Positions 12,863 through 27,800 of a stretch of DNA of 64,000 nt are shown here, piece by piece (position 1 is the first letter of the stretch; every line of letters starts with the position of its first letter). The position numbers and the translations under genes are program-made. The notes below the pieces were generated by a model. It searched no databases. It saw nothing but the letters and a program-made list of their open reading frames with translations, and was not told where the DNA came from. Origin of the DNA: Ditylenchus dipsaci (Eukaryota > Nematoda > Chromadorea > Rhabditida > Anguinidae); the NCBI GenBank assembly GCA_004194705.1, contig SADC01000905.1:434001-498000 (forward strand). The letters are read 5' to 3'.

Positions 12863-15800
12863 TCAAAACTTGGAATATTCTATAGCAGAAGGCAGTGTGC
12901 TGGTAGATGTAGATTTAGGTCGGTGACTGCTAACTGACACATTTTCGGAGGACACCAAAGGTGCTAAATCGCTGACATTCGATGTAGTAATTACACTGGA
13001 TTTCAAAGTACTGTCTAGACAGGATAAGTTGGCGGCAGATCTACTTTTGATTTTGAGCAATGAGCTATCATCCCATTCTGAGAATACTAGTCTACAGGGT
13101 AGCTGCTCAGAAATTACTGTATGGTGAGTGATTAACATCGGAATCGAAGCAAAGTAGTGTTTGGATCCCTAAAAGTTGAAGCATATAAAAAGTTGATAAA
13201 AAGGTCATATTTGTTGATGACAATAAAAATTTCACAAATACTTTGCATAGATTAAAAATATTAAACAAAATCAACACGGAGGACCGAGTCAAAAAAGCTG
13301 CTGGTTCTTGACTAGAGCCTAAATTTTTCATATAGGATTTTTAACAAGTATTTTTATAGCCAAAAAATTTTATTTTGCAAAACTCTCACTGTGATCAACA
13401 AGTATGATCTTTTAAGATATGAGATTTCAAAACAGCAGTTAAACAAAATCCACTCCTTTAACTGGCCCTAATAAATCTTAAAATTTGCTCTATTGTCTGC
13501 CTAAATTTACCTTGATCCTGAATCCCTGCTCATTTCGTACAATCAGATAGTGGGCCAAACCATTTGGATTTTTGTCCTCAGCCACTCTGACACTTAATGC
13601 TAAACATCTCTTCCGACTTCCGGATAGTCTAAGCACAAATGCTCCTTCGAACATGGAACGCAGTCGGGCGTAAACAAGCTCTCTGAAAATAAAAAATTTA
13701 CTTTTTTGAAGATTTGGCGCTAGTAGCAAACAGTGATGTATAAATCTCCGGCTCTGGCTCTCGTTCCGAGCAGGGACCAGAATCGGAACAAATTTTTCAA
13801 AGTTGAGAGCCCAGAGCAAAAGCCGGAGCAAATTTTTTTGAACTTAGAATTCAGAGCCAGAGCCGGAGCGAAAAATCGCAAAAATACAGAGTGGTCCAGC
13901 ATATTTTTCGAATTTGAAACGGCTATATATTTTTAAATTTGTGTTTGATTATTAAAGTCTATAGCTTATTCGAAAGTCATATGTTTGCCATTTCGTTTAA
14001 AAAAAACATAGCTCGTTTTTATCGAAAATTACCAAGATGTGGCTGTTTTTGTGAAACCACTGTTTTCGACTGATTTTTTAAGAACTTTAGACCCGAAAAT
14101 CAAAAAAATTGATTTTTGACATAAAAAATTCGTCATTAACGAAATGTCACGAATAATTTTTATGCGACATAACAGAACAAATCAGAATTACTAACAAAGT
14201 TTGCAAAACTTCGCTCTGCACTTCGGTTTCCTATGGCAATACACCTGCGGAAACGTTGACGATATGATTAAATAGTCTTGTTAATCATTTTTAGCGGAAG
14301 CTCTTCTGGCTCTAGCATTTTCCTGATTTCAGAGTTCAGATAAATTAATAATTTTGTTCTGTTATCTCGCATAAAATTTTCGTGACATTTTGCAAGATTT
14401 TTTATGTCAATAATCATTTTTCTGATTTCGGGTCTAAAGTTCTTAAAAAATCAGTCGAAAACAGTGGTTTCACAAAAACAGCCACATCTTGGTGATTTTT
14501 CATCTTGGTGATTTTTGATTAAAACGAGCTGTTTTTTTTAAACAAAATGGCAAACATAGGACTTTTGAATAAGCCACATACTATAATAATCAAATAAAAA
14601 TTTTAAAAAATTGAGCCGTTTCAAATTTGAAAAATATACTGGACCACCCTGTACATCACTGGTATCAAACACTCCCCTAAAAATTTTGTCTTATAAAAAT
14701 TGTTAACCTACTTGTCAGTATTTTTACAAAAATAAGCTAGTTCCTCCAGCTGCTTCCTAGTACATTCATCATCAATTGGATAGATCCATTCGCCCCTAGA
14801 AATATGATTTTAATCAAAAAAAAATTGACATTTAAAAAAATGTGGCGCTCACAATTTCTCGTCAAACACCAAAGCGGGTGGTTTTTTCTGTTTGTGCCTT
14901 TGTAGTTCACATTTTTCTATAGATCTCCTTGGAGTTGACGACATAGTTACTAGCGGAGATGATACAGGTCTTTTGTCTGAGCATGGTAAGTGCCTGACCT
15001 GGAAATGCTTTTATTTTAGTTTATACCCAAAGTATATGGATGTGAGATTACAAAATTTGCTACAATTTTCATAATATTTTTTTTAATATTTTACGATTTT
15101 TGACCCTAGTAGCGAAAACCCCCCTCCCCCAACGATTTTCACCTTTTTTACTTAAGTAAAAAGTACACAAATTTATGTCCAGACCCGGAAAATATGCGTA
15201 AACTCTTTATTAGTCACAACTTCCGTACGCTGGTAACCCCCAAGCCTAAGGGCTAAGCCTAAACTTGTTGTTTGCAGGGGTAGTTACAGCAATTTTAAAA
15301 GGTCGGATTCTTGGGGGGTATTCGCTACTAGTGCCCGATTTTCTAAGTCGTAAGTATTTTAGATTTTTTCATTTGTATTTAATCAAATTCATCTTGCATA
15401 ACTTTGAAAAGTTTTTTTCAATTAAACAGAATTCTCCCAACAATTTTCATATTCTTTTCTCTTTTTCCATTATGCGCCAAAAATAGAAGCATGCTTTCTT
15501 TTTCTTTTCAAATAAGTCATTAATCTTTTGCATTTAAAGTCTCTGTAAAATGTGCAACAGTTGAGGGTTGAAACAGCCGACAGCCATAAACAGCCCCTTT
15601 TTTAAATGTTTGAACAGTCGCTTAAAAAGAGATTTATTATCACCATTTAAACCAAGGCCACTTTGGTAAATATTTTAGCAACATTTCAAATGATTAGTGC
15701 AAAAAAGTCGTTAACTAAACTTTCTCCGATACCGTATTTCCTCTAAAATAGCCCCGGGGCTATTTTATTCAAACCTCCAAATTTCAGAAAAATTTGGATT

Positions 15801-18800
15801 CGATTTCGAGATTTTCGGGTGGAAATCCAAAATCGAAAAAGTGGAATCGGTAGAGCTCGTGGGAGTTAAAAAAATGCGAAAGACAGATTTGCAAAATATT
15901 CACTCTAGCTTGAGATATAGGTCTTCCAAGTAGGGGGAGGGCTATTTTAGAAGGAGGGCTATTTTAGAGGAAATACGGTATTTCCTTTCGGACAAATTGG
16001 ACAAATTTCTCGATTATTGCATAGTCTCATCAAAGAGGTGTCCTTTGAATGGGTTACTAAATCGAGATCTGACTGAATAAGCTAACTGTGAAAATGAAAT
16101 TTCACAAATTAGGTTGTGAAAAGTGGTTGTTGTTTACTGTTTTTTGTAGCTCAAAAGTAAACTATATTTATTTGTTTGTTCAAGAGAGAGACTCTATTGT
16201 CGGCAATACCCTCAAAGGCAACTTATTGCTTTTCTCGAGCACAGACATTATTGCGCAAGTCATTGTTCTCCGGCAAGAAGACGGCCGCATAGTTAGTGTA
16301 TTTGAAATAACTTATTTGCAAAGCTCAAGTTTTCTTTTGGCAGTCTCGTTATTTACAAGTATCGGTTGCATTTTACAACATTTTCGAATCCTGCTCAAAA
16401 GTCATAAAGTGCTTTGTTTAAGTACATATAGATTATCCCACCGCCAAGTGATTAAACAAAAAATTGAGAGCATTGCTTTTGTCGGGTCATTTCGGTTTGT
16501 CAAAAAAAAATAGTTAAAGAGTTAACTGTACAAGAACTAAAAATTATTTAAAAATTCTAAAAATACTAAAGATAGATGCGCACAAAGAGAACCCCGAATA
16601 ATTATGATATAAGTGAAGTTTCGCTTGAAAGGTTTGTCTATCATTTGAAATGCTGAAAAACCTCCAAATTTCTGAAATCCGAAACCGCGACCGACAATTT
16701 TATCGCCTTAAACCTTAACAAAAAACATTTTTATTTGAAAGTATTTACATGAATCCCGAACGCGTCCAAAATATTTTTCAAAGCTTCTAAAATCCGAAGA
16801 TTAGTCTTGTTAAAAAAGTTTAGAATTTCTTTCAACTTTTTGCCGTCCCTTTTGTATACAGAAAAGGGTAAGCGGCACACTTTTTATGTTTGTAGTCTTT
16901 ATAAAGAGACGCTTAGAAGGGCAATTATCCACTCTTTTACTGATTAACCACATCTTCGAAGTCTCTTCCCCCGATTAATGACTTTTTTTCAGCAATGCAG
17001 GCTCCATTTCCTTTACTACAGTTAAATCCTCTTATATATTGGTATGTATTGGACAGATATCCCAAATAAGACACAAAGAAAAAGTTGACTGTTCTATTAT
17101 GCCCATATAATTGGCTAGGGCAGGCGGAAATTCACTACTTGAGTCTGTTTCAGAGGATTAGACCTTTTATTGGTAGGCTGGCTTTGGTAAAGTCCTCTTT
17201 CAATTTGCATAAAGAAAGGTTTAAAAAATTAAATCTGTTCTATTATGCCCATATAATTGGCTAGGGCAGGCAAAAAAAAAGACTAAATTAAAGTTAAAAG
17301 TGGTGCATGGTCGAACATTTCGCCTGGGTCCAAACAATAGGCGTCCTGGTAGTTTTCCGAACAACCGTATATATTGCATCATATGTGTTAAAATGGAATT
17401 TTGGCATTGTGTTTTCCAACCTTTTTTTGCAGACCACTTTTAAGCCAGTTATCCCTCATTTGTAGCTTATATGAGTAGCTACAAACGGGGAAGTAATTTG
17501 CTTAAGATCAGTTCACAAAAAACACAATGCCAAGAACACAATTTTGAACAAGCGGGGTGGGAAATTCATGGAAAATATTCGGTATTTCAGAAGTTAAGCT
17601 TTGAGGTGGAATATCATTTAGAAAAATACTTACTGTATTTTTTGCACTGTTTGTTCCCCAATGCAACGCCGTGGATGCGGAAGATAGTCTACTAAGCACA
17701 GCATGGCCGAAAACAGCACTAACAGGTCTTCTTTTCCGACTTTGGGATGATGACCATTGGGATGATGGAACAGAGGATTTAGGGGTGGCAGTCAGGCCAT
17801 TGAGCTGATTATGGTCTTGCATTTCCGTTTTAGTTTTTATACAAGGAGTCACGGGCAAAGGTCTAAAAATAAGTCTTGAACTTAATTTATACAAGCGGTT
17901 AAACCCTAAAACCAGCTTACCTTCGGAATCTAACTTGTTCGTTGTTCTGGTGTTCCACATTCTCCTTGCCGAATCCTCCATCGTCTTCCTCTATTCTAGG
18001 GGTGCGATTTGCAAAAGCAGCTGAAGATGAAGCTCCCCCAAACAATCGGTGAAATAAGGTGTTTGTTAAACTCATTTGTCGCCTGCTCTTTTCCAAAAAG
18101 CTTTGCCTTTTCGCTGGAGTTTGGCTGGAGAGAGGGGTTTGCACATACTTGATGCCTGGAATGACGAAATCTGACTGAGGTTGAGACTTAAATTCTGTAG
18201 GTGAAGGAGTTTTGTGCTGGATGTTGGAAGCGCTGCTTAAGATGGAGCCAAATCTCCGTCTCCTTTAAAACAATTTCTTTTTCAGATTTCTTTGTTGACA
18301 TTGTAAAAAATACCTAGCCGTAGATGGTGGTTTGGTTTGAGGCGGAGAAGTATGAGCATCAGAGGTTTCAGTGATAAATGGCGTGGATTGACTAGTGGTT
18401 GATGACCTTTGGAAGGCATTGCTCAATATAGTTTCGATCTGTTCCACCTAAATTTGCTTTATTAAAAGACTATCGTTTTTGATTACCGAAATTCGAAGTG
18501 GGAGAAGCAGTACTCTATCGTATATCACTATACTCTTTTGAGTGATTTCGAAAAACTTTGGACGATTCAAAAGAATAAAATACTAAAAAATAAGTAATTT
18601 AACCCAGCAATTTAAATTTTGAACATGCTACTGTGCACAAAAACTACGAGATTAGTCTTTTAAATATTGTTTCAAAAAAATTAATCTATTTTCCAAATCA
18701 TTATTCGGTATCCTGAATATACAAAGTGATCAAACCTTTTCTACCACATTTGTTTTCTTGGCAAGTTAAAATTTTTTGATTGATAATCCTTTCTAAAGCT

Positions 18801-21800
18801 TACATATTGACATTTCGTTTTAAAAAACCACATTATAAAACTGTAAAAACCAAACCTCAAAAGCTGACTTCGTTCTAAAGACATGAATTTGTTTCTTATA
18901 AGGTACGTCATTCAAGCGCTGAGTCGCTGCTTCTCTCGTGATGTAAGCTATTTGACGGGATTCTACTCTGCCCACCACGCACATTATCTTGCGTAAACAG
19001 TGAGAAAACACCGGAGCAGCACATTTCTCCTGAATATACAAATTTTATCAAAAACTTTTTAAAGTTTAAAATTTTTTGATCAAAATTTAGAACTTTTTTT
19101 TTTCTTTTAGCAAGTACAGTCAAATATTTGCCCTCTTAAAGAGTCAAAAACACAATAGAATAGCACTTTAGATGGTTAGTAGATGCATGCTTGTTTGACG
19201 TTTTTTATCACTGGTCAACAGAGAAAAAAAAGCATCTAGTGATGGTAACTTGAGTAGCTGTTAGGAAAGAAAGCATCATTGTTTGACCACTTAAGTGGTT
19301 TTCTCAAGTTGTTTGCTGAAAGTTGTCCCTGGATGTTAATTTTTGAGTGGATTTAGCACTATTTTTTCTTCTTATCTTTGCAGCCAATCAACAGATGCCC
19401 TACTATTACAAGCAAAGATTCCAACAACACTCTTGACCATTTTTGTATTGTTTAGTAAACAAAGGTTTTTGTTTGAAGCACTTGTTGTGGAGAGACAAAA
19501 CATGTGTTTTTTTTCTCTAAGATCTGAATTTTTTGAATTAAATGGGAAACAATTTCTTGAGCAGTGAGAAGTCAGATAGATCTTTTAGCAGAAGCGCTTA
19601 AACGAGAAAAAACAAAACTAACAATTTTTTGCAGTAAAAATGCCCTAAATAGTGAGTGCAGTGAAAAATCATCAATCTTTTTCTCGAGTATATCGTTTTC
19701 GATAATTGCACCTTATTTTTTGGGTTTTTTAAAGAAATTTTGAGAATATTGAAATTATTAAAAATTATTTCCGATTTATAATTCTGCAAAATGTCCGTTC
19801 ATGCTGCGAAATCGGGTTGTCAACAAAATAAATGGCAACAAAAACCGGAAACTCTTATAAAATTTACTAACAAGGAAGGGACCCTGACTGTGACCTGGGG
19901 TTTTTTCGATGAATTTTTTTCTATTTTCTTGTAGAGCGTGCCCAAAACCGTGTGTGAATTTGGCTCCCCACCTCTGAATGCCAACAAAATTTTAGGAATG
20001 ACCCATGACCCAAGGGTCAGCTATGAAAAACCATGATAGGGTATCGAGGTGTTTTCAAAACTTTGAGTGATCCTTGTACCAGGTTTTGTGTACCTTCAGA
20101 GCTGGGGAGCCAGATTTGTCAAGAACTTGGGCACGCTCTACAAGAATATACAGAAAAAAAATTGTCATCGAAGTTCCCCCAGGTCACAGTCAGGGTCCCT
20201 CCCTTGTTAGTTAAACCCTTTAAGGGCGCAGTAGGCTTGGGGCTGAGATGCGCACACACACATAGCTTAGACACAAGTCACTTGAAAGTAACTGTGAATG
20301 AATGAAGATAACATGTATACCAGAGTTTCTTTATGCGGTATGCCCAAGTCAACAAAATTATCATCAAATTCAATATTTTTAGGTTTAACAGAAATGACCA
20401 AATCAAAAAAATGACTAAGAGCCACAGGAGTAACCGAGGCGAAAATACCAAAAGCCACAAGGAGGACCAAGACTATTTTTATTGTTTCGATTGCTTAATT
20501 AAAACATAGATTTTAACAGAAAAGTTATCTATAGTGTTTGGCTAGTGATTTTTAGGTGATGTTGCATTCTATATAGTGATCACCTGTGGGGGTCTTGTCG
20601 GTGATCACTATATCGAGGTTTGACTGTAAGTATGTTGTTTTAGGCTATACTATAGAATAAACCCCGCCCCCAGCCCTTGCAAAATTTACTTGTTCTCAAG
20701 GAGAAAGCACAGAGATGCGCGAGTTAGAGATGCGTGCACTCACTGACCTTAGACGTAATTCCGAGCAAAACTCTTGATTAAAAATGCTTATAGAGGCTCT
20801 TTTTGCCACGGCCCATGTTGGAAAACATGGTAAGACAGCCAAAAGACTCCAGAATTTACTTTTTTTAATTTTTTGTCATCAGGCATTAAGTGGCCCATTT
20901 TATTTCCTTCCCTCCCTATACATCCCTTATTGCATTCAAAATTCAAAAAACGACAATTAAAAAAAAAACTTTTTTTAAATTTTTTCTAAATTTTTTTATT
21001 TTGGGTGACCAAAGCAAACCATTTTTTTAGATTTTTTAAGAACCAATGTGTTCCGTGCCGTTTCAGAGAACAAGAATCAATATGAGACGGCTTCTTTCTC
21101 CTTAAGGAAAAGTAAATTAAGCGCTTGCTGGGTGGCATTCTATGGTGTTACCGTTCCCTAATAACCGAATAATCTTTTCACAGTGCCGAGTAGTATCCGT
21201 CGATGAAGGTAAAGTAAAGGTAGAATTTGAAGTGTCTGAAGAGCAAACTAATCCTTGGTAACATTTGCAGTTTTTTATGATATTTTCTATCCGCTTTTTA
21301 AGGGGACACTTCATGGTGGAGTTACAGCTTCTTTGGTGGACATTGTTACTACGGTGAATTGATGAAAATATTTATTTTTAATTTTACCAGCCACCTTTCA
21401 GACAGCGATTCTGGCAACTGAAAGAGGGCATCCTGGCGTCAGCGTGGATCTAAACGTCTCGTAAGCGATTTTTGTTTTCCATAAAAATAAACAAAAACGT
21501 TCGAACTAAGCAAGTTTACGCCGCAACTGAAAAATCTGTATTTGTGATAAGAAATGTAGCTCGTTAATTTTTTTTGTGTTTTTTAATTTCTGATAGATGG
21601 TGCGTAAAAGATCCCAGATTTGGGGTAAAAGTGCCCAGAATGCCACCATCCGGTGTTACTGTCATTCTTATCATGAGGGGCGTAATCTGAAAGTTCAAAA
21701 CCTGTAGCCACAAATTATCTATTGAAAGGTGTCCTCCCAACTTGGGAGTCCCAAGCAATGCATTTGAAAGATTCTTTAAGCAAGAATTTGCTCCATGACC

Positions 21801-24800
21801 TGTTACCCATAACCCACAATACTTGTGTATCACCTTTTAGCAGATGTCAAGCAAGTATTTAGCTAGAATAAAAGATATTTACAAGGTTTTTGAACTTTGT
21901 TATTGAAAATAAATAAAAAGTGCATTTTTCAGAGCTATGCTACAATCAAAAACTTTCAGCAAGTGGCTGGATCGGTTAGTTTTACACTTCATCTTTTTGA
22001 GTAAAAATTGATACAGTCAAATTTCGATATTGTGATCACCCGATATAGTGATCACTCCCCCTATAGTGGTCACCTGGTTTTGACTTAGTTGGTTTGTAAG
22101 GAAAAAAGCAAAGATCAACGTCTATATAGTGATCACTCCATATAGTGATCACCTCTCTGTAGTGATCACTTGCGACTGACCCAGCAGTCAAAAAATTACT
22201 CTATATAGTGATCATTGCTAATTTTAAAGGGGGGAGGGAGAAGGGGGAAAGCCATTAAGGTTTGAAAAAGTGGCTTACATGGCGCAGTGCGTAAGCGTTC
22301 GCGTTTTTTTGGCCCAAAATGGTGTTGCAGGTTCGATCTATTTATTTTGGCTTGTTTGACCAGTTCTAGGGGTAATTTGGGTCGCTGATTCCGAATCTGG
22401 TGTCAAAAAAGTCTAATTACCTCTAAAATTGGTCAAACAAGCCAAAATAAATAGCTTGCCACCACGTGGGATCGAACCTGCAACATTATTTTGGCTTGTT
22501 TGACCAGTTCTAGGGGTAATTTGGGTCGCTGATTCCGAATCTGGTGTCAATAAAGTCCTATTACCTCTAAAATTGGTCAAACAAGCCAAAATAAATAGCT
22601 TGCCACCACGTGGGATCGAACCTGCAACATTATTTTGGGCCAAAAAATGCAAATACTTACGCACTGCGCCATGAAAGCCACTTTTTCAAACCTAAATGCC
22701 CCCCCCCTCCCTTTTTAAGGCGAAAACAGCTAAAGCACACTATTTCGCGTAGCCCAAAGTGCGTTTTTTAAAGTCTCGGCATGTTTTCAGCTCTGAAAAC
22801 ATTAGAAAAGGCACGAAAAAGTGTAAGAACAGTACAATTCTCGAAAAAAATTTTTCGTTTACCTTGGTCCCCCTATGGTTTTGGTCATTTTTCGATTAGT
22901 TATCTTACGAGGGAGGAACCCTTGTGACCTGGGGTTTTTTCCATGAATTTTTTTATGCGCGTATTCTTGTAGAGCGTGCACAAATTCTATGTAAATTTGG
23001 CTCCCCACCTCTGAAAGCTAATAAAATTTTTAGGAATTACCCATGGCCCAAGGGTCAGCTATGAAAAACCATGATAGGGGTATCGAGGTGTTTTTTAAAC
23101 TTTGAGTGATCCTTGTACCACATTTTGTGAACCTTCAGAGCTCGGGAGCCAGATTTGTCAGCAACTCGTGGGTGCTCTACAAGAATACGCAGAAAAAAAT
23201 TGTCATCGAAGTTCATCCAGGTCACAGTCCGGGTCCCTCACTTGTAAGTGAACTTTGCTTTGATCAAGCTCACAAAATTTTATGTTTTACGCTAGCGCAA
23301 ATTTGAAAAAGTGGATTTTCAAACCACTTGATTTTTTCTCTTTTCAGTCAATTTTATTGTTGAGATCCATTGCAAAAAGAAATAAATGAAAAGTAAGTTT
23401 GACATGAAACTTATCTTGCAACTTAACTACACGTCTTTCAGGAAGTAACCTCATTTAAATTAATTAACAATAGATCATCCTTGCAAAATGTAGCACAACA
23501 AGGTAAAAGTATGAAGCAAGTCATAAAAATGATTTGGTTCATACTTTTGCCTTTTTGTGCTACATTTCGCAGAGATGATGCAACAATTGATACCTCATTA
23601 GAAACTGAAGTCGCGGGCTACATAATGGTGTTTTCACTTTTGAAAACATCGGCGTCGAAAAAAATTTACAGATTCAAGGCTTTTAAAAAAGCTATAATTT
23701 TCTTTATTAGATCAAAAACAGTAATAGCCCCTTCAAATCAACTGAAATACTTGAGCCATCCTGTATATTCCGCTCTTTTTCCACGGCAAGTTTAATTCCA
23801 CATTCACTCGACAATATTGCTTAACCGATTTAATTGCTTTTGCTTTCTTCAAAGGCATGTTTTATGCCCAAAAATAGTGGTAGAGGTCATTGAAGGGTCA
23901 GAAACAGGTCCACCACCAATTGAATGTGCAGCAACAACAGGTGCAAGGAGGTTTAAAACAAAAGCACGACCAAAACAGGGAGGAAAATTCCAGACAGCAA
24001 ACAACATAAATTTCACTCCTTTTGTTTCTTCCTTACAAGGCATAAATGTGTCAACAGATGCTCTTTGAACTTGCTGCTACTGCTGCTCAATTGGCCTGCT
24101 GTGATTGCTTGCTCAGTCAAGAGTCAAATATGGACAACTCACTGTGCTATTTGATACTTTTTTGGCCAGGAAGAGAGAAAAAAGTAAATGATGGATGGGG
24201 CTATTCAAAATCTGGCTTTCTACTGGTCAAAAAGTTCGAAGGGAACAAATCAAACTTATATTACTTCTTTGGACTGTAAAAGAACCAAATCTGGAGCATA
24301 TTAAGCAAACGTATGATCACTACCCCTCCTTTTCCGTATTCCAAATCGTGTTTTTGGAATTGCGTTTTTGACGTATATTTTTAATACTCCTCTCAAGCAA
24401 GTCATCCCTCATTTTGTAGTTAATGAGATGAATTACAAAATAGAAGGGTAACTTGCTAGTCTCGAAGAGTGGGTTAAAAACACAACGATGAAAGCCTTCT
24501 TTTAATTTTTTTTGTCTTATCACAAGTTTTGTGACTAAATTTTTTTATTCTTATTTTTAGTCGATTTATTTGGTTAGATGGAAAGGAAAAAATTGAAAAC
24601 AAAACATTGACACAAGCACACTCTTGGTCACTTTTGAATCGAATTCAGTCCAATTTAAATTTTTTTTGTAATTTACCCTCCCCAGTGAGCTTTTAACAAA
24701 AGTAAATTTTTTTGCTGCACGATTATCTTCTAAAACTATTAAAAAGGAAAGTAAATAAAATTCAGTAAGGATCCCTCTCCCACAAGTTAAAATAGAATAA

Positions 24801-27800
24801 TTAGCACTGTAGTGCAAAATCCAAAGACCACACCAAAGAGAACTGCAAACTTTTTGCAAAAGACACTTGCTCGTCTTATTTCCTAGTTCTTTTGTCCAGA
24901 AATTTGGCCGCCAGAAAGGTCTGTTTGTGTCCAATTTAACAGAAGCACAGACCTTCCGAAAAAAGTGAATAGATTTTTGTAAAAAAAGGGTGAAAAATCG
25001 ATTAAGAAATTGTGTTTGAAGAACAAGATGTTTTTCCTTCATTCCTGTTTTATGTAAAACTGTCAGTTTGTTGATGATGTGATAATATACATTTATATCT
25101 ACTACAAGACCCAGCGACAACCTTGACAACATCAATACTTGGCAAATAAAGACATGCTCAAGGTTAATAAGAAGAAGAGAGCTTGAACAACATAACATAG
25201 TAGAAATAAACCAAATTTTAGTTTTTTTTCCAACGTTTGATAAGGATACAACATATTTTTATGGTCAGGAAAAATTCTTGTAGACATTTTTTGTAGCTAT
25301 TCAAAGCTATTAGCTATTTCTAGCTATTATTTTTCTGGTTACCTCCTGGTTCAAAAAAGACAGAATAAACATAATAACTATTTTTAAATATCATTTTGGA
25401 GAAACATTTTGTTGATGACCCGGAGATGTAATGTAAATAGAACTTTTGTAGAATTTAAATTATTTTAAAAGCTTAAAAAATTTACCCATTATGAAAAATA
25501 TATAGTTTTTTGTTTTGCTTTAGAGCATTATTCAAAAAAAATTGCAATGCTACAATGGACATAATATATTTTTCAACTTATACAATTTTTTTTTAATTTG
25601 AAAGTAAAAAATAGACTGTGAAAGCTCAAACGCATTCTTTTGTTGAAAACCATTTGATCAAGTGCTTTTAAATAATTCTGAGGTTAATCAAATATTCTTA
25701 AAAGCATTATTCTCTCAGCTCGCTCACATTATGCAACAACTTAATAGACCAGTGCGTTTGTTTATAAAATTTGAATGGATATACATTGAGCCTCACTAAT
25801 CCCTCTTCTCAAGAACAATCCTATACAGACGAGAGAAAAATGTATTTTGAATAACCTAATGACTCAAAAATTAGCATACGCCTCTTGAAACCTCTTATAC
25901 ACTCCTAGCATATATCCGATCCAAGAAGGGATTATATGCGCAACAAGTGTGACCGAATCTAACCAAAACAAATATCTTATAAATGTTTTTTTTATTTATT
26001 ATTTGTTATTTCATGAACAAACTGTAATTAACTATGTCATAAAATAAATGTTAACTATGAATTATGAAAGATTTTTGAAAAATATTTTTTCTTTTTAAAA
26101 AATTTTGAAATTCAAGAGCAACCAGCTGGCCACTATGGAAGGCGGCACCATTGTTGAAAGATATAATGAAAAGTGCTAAATTTTTACTAACAAGCAAGCA
26201 TTGTAGAGTTTTTTTCATCCAATAAGCAAATTTTGACAAGGCTAAGAGAATTTTACACTTATATTCGGAAAGTTTTAAATTTGAGAAGACGAAAAGATAT
26301 TTCAGCGAATAGATTGGGCAGAACATAATTCACTTTTTTTTGCAAACACCCTTATTATGTTCTTACTTGCTCATCAGATTTGCATTTTGGGTCAGAGAAG
26401 TACTCTTTGAACCCAGCAATTATTGTCTTTCTTAAATCGAGAGTCAGCCTTTTTTCCTTATTCTTAAATTCTCATATATTGTTCTATAGGTGGCTAATTA
26501 ATTGTGCAATGGTAATCTTTTTACATAGGGGCGTAATGCTGATCAATGAGCTTTTTGAATGGAAAGTTTTTGACGTCGAAGCATATTTTCACTAGTATGA
26601 TAAAAAACGAAAATAATAATAAAACTAATTAAAAATATATTAACATATTGAATTTAATTAAAATCAAGTTTTTTATTTTTCATAATTTTCAAACGCTTAA
26701 CTTTTGCAAAAAAGCAACCACCTATTTTTCCTAATTTTTTAGTTTTCCCTGCAACATATTTAAATTTGAAAACAATTAATTAGAAGGGACTGTCCATCAC
26801 CGAAGTTTAGTAAAAGCACCGCTTTTTGTTGCTATTTTGTCTTTTGCACACACATTCGAACTCTTCCCAATTGATGAATTAATGGTCAACAGCCAGAAAA
26901 TAGTGCCATCAAAGGATCCAATTTCATCTACTCAAAAATTGAGCTGAGCAGAATCACAGCTAAAAGCGTAATTCGAGAAAAATTCCCAGTTCAATAGCAA
27001 ATCCTTTTTCTCACTGTAGGAAAAAGACAAAATTAATAATAGCAATTAATTAAGCATCCTTAAAAAAGCAAATGAAAAGCATAAGTGTGTTGAGAGAAAA
27101 AGAAAAGAGATTAAGGTTTTAGGCAAGGCTTCTCTCAAGAGCACACAATGCATAATTAAATCACATTTTTCAATAAGAGTAAATTTGAATACAGAAAACG
27201 TCTACTTGATATTGAGGGTGTGAGTTTTCTTTGGCAAAGACTAATTTATTGACCAAGGTCACAGGCAAGTCGATAAGAAATAACTTCATTTAAATCAAAT
27301 TGAAATCAAATCTTTTTAAGATTACTTTTAGCTCCCCCTCTTAACTCCCATGAGCTCCACCGATTCTACTTTCTAGACTGGATTTTTACCCACAAATCTT
27401 GAGATTGAATTCGAAATTTTCCTATTTCGGTTCATTCGAATATAACCTGACATGCCGGCCTATTAGAGCATTTACGGTAATTAAAGGGGTGTAGAATCCT
27501 GAGAATTTAACAAAAAAAAATATGAATAAACTATCATGCGCATCCAAAAATATGAATTTTGACTTTGTATTACTTTTAACTTTAATTCACAGTTAAGCCG
27601 TGTTTCTGCAAAATCAAATACTGTATACAGTTAACTAATATTATGGGAAAATTTAATCGAAAAGTGAAATTTGCTCACAATTTATTAAAACAAAAAAGCA
27701 TAAAACCCACTCGTTGTTGTTGCGAACAAGATTGATGTACGGAGACAGATTGTAATGACACTGACAACACCACAAATTCCTGCTTTTTAGTGCTCGGAGA

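Larger units (their letters stand above)
19845..23257 (-). repeat. Permuted inverted duplicate (copy 1) of 52071-54950
   Basis: Reading left to right: direct repeat A (19845-20225), a segment to 21640 matching 53640-52071 in reverse, then 21641-22905 matching 54950-53840 in reverse, then direct repeat H (22905-23257). The block order is a circular permutation of copy 2: the two outer ends of copy 2 (52071 and 54950) are adjacent here at 21637-21642, within CCCAGAATGCCACCATCCGG. Identity looks very high; a 65-residue frame is unchanged. Inside are broken copies of the thioesterase and of the gene at 54747-55005, both tRNA-like units, and pogo-type TATAGTGATCACC arms (20565-20632, 22012-22220). 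Confidence 0.9.
19030..27710. other. 8.7 kb intron of the PTB-SH2 gene
   Basis: The intron separates the two halves of the PTB domain. It contains the permuted duplicate (19845-23257), a small hairpin at about 23485-23570 (AATGTAGCACAACAAGG facing CCTTTTTGTGCTACATT), a TACCGTATTT-like half element near 27340-27480 and otherwise AT-rich DNA. The longest frame (24566-25198, minus, 210 codons) has no recognisable domain and I do not call it a gene. Confidence 0.6.

Noticed and set aside
14930..14990. Apparent plus-strand exon (DLLGVDDIVTSGDDTGLLSE) with good splice sites
   Set aside because: It is antisense to the real minus-strand exon 14998-14853, which joins in phase with its neighbours on both sides.
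15240..15270. Degenerate GCCTAA units suggesting interstitial telomere repeat
   Set aside because: Only two or three imperfect units that belong to a dispersed repeat (also at 37150); not a telomeric array.
16088..16513. 141-codon plus-strand frame (VGNTLKGNLLLFSSTDIIAQ)
   Set aside because: Looks superficially protein-like but I recognise no family, and it lies in an intron without matching exons nearby.
20268..20470. Shared open frame (GIFASVTPVALSHFFDLVIS) in both duplicate copies
   Set aside because: Its 3' part is the dispersed hairpin-block repeat and both ends fall in repeat sequence; conservation follows from the recent duplication.
24566..25198. 210-codon open frame on the minus strand, the longest in the window
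   Set aside because: No domain, no splice or start context, AT-driven composition inside an intron; I would need expression data to call it a gene.
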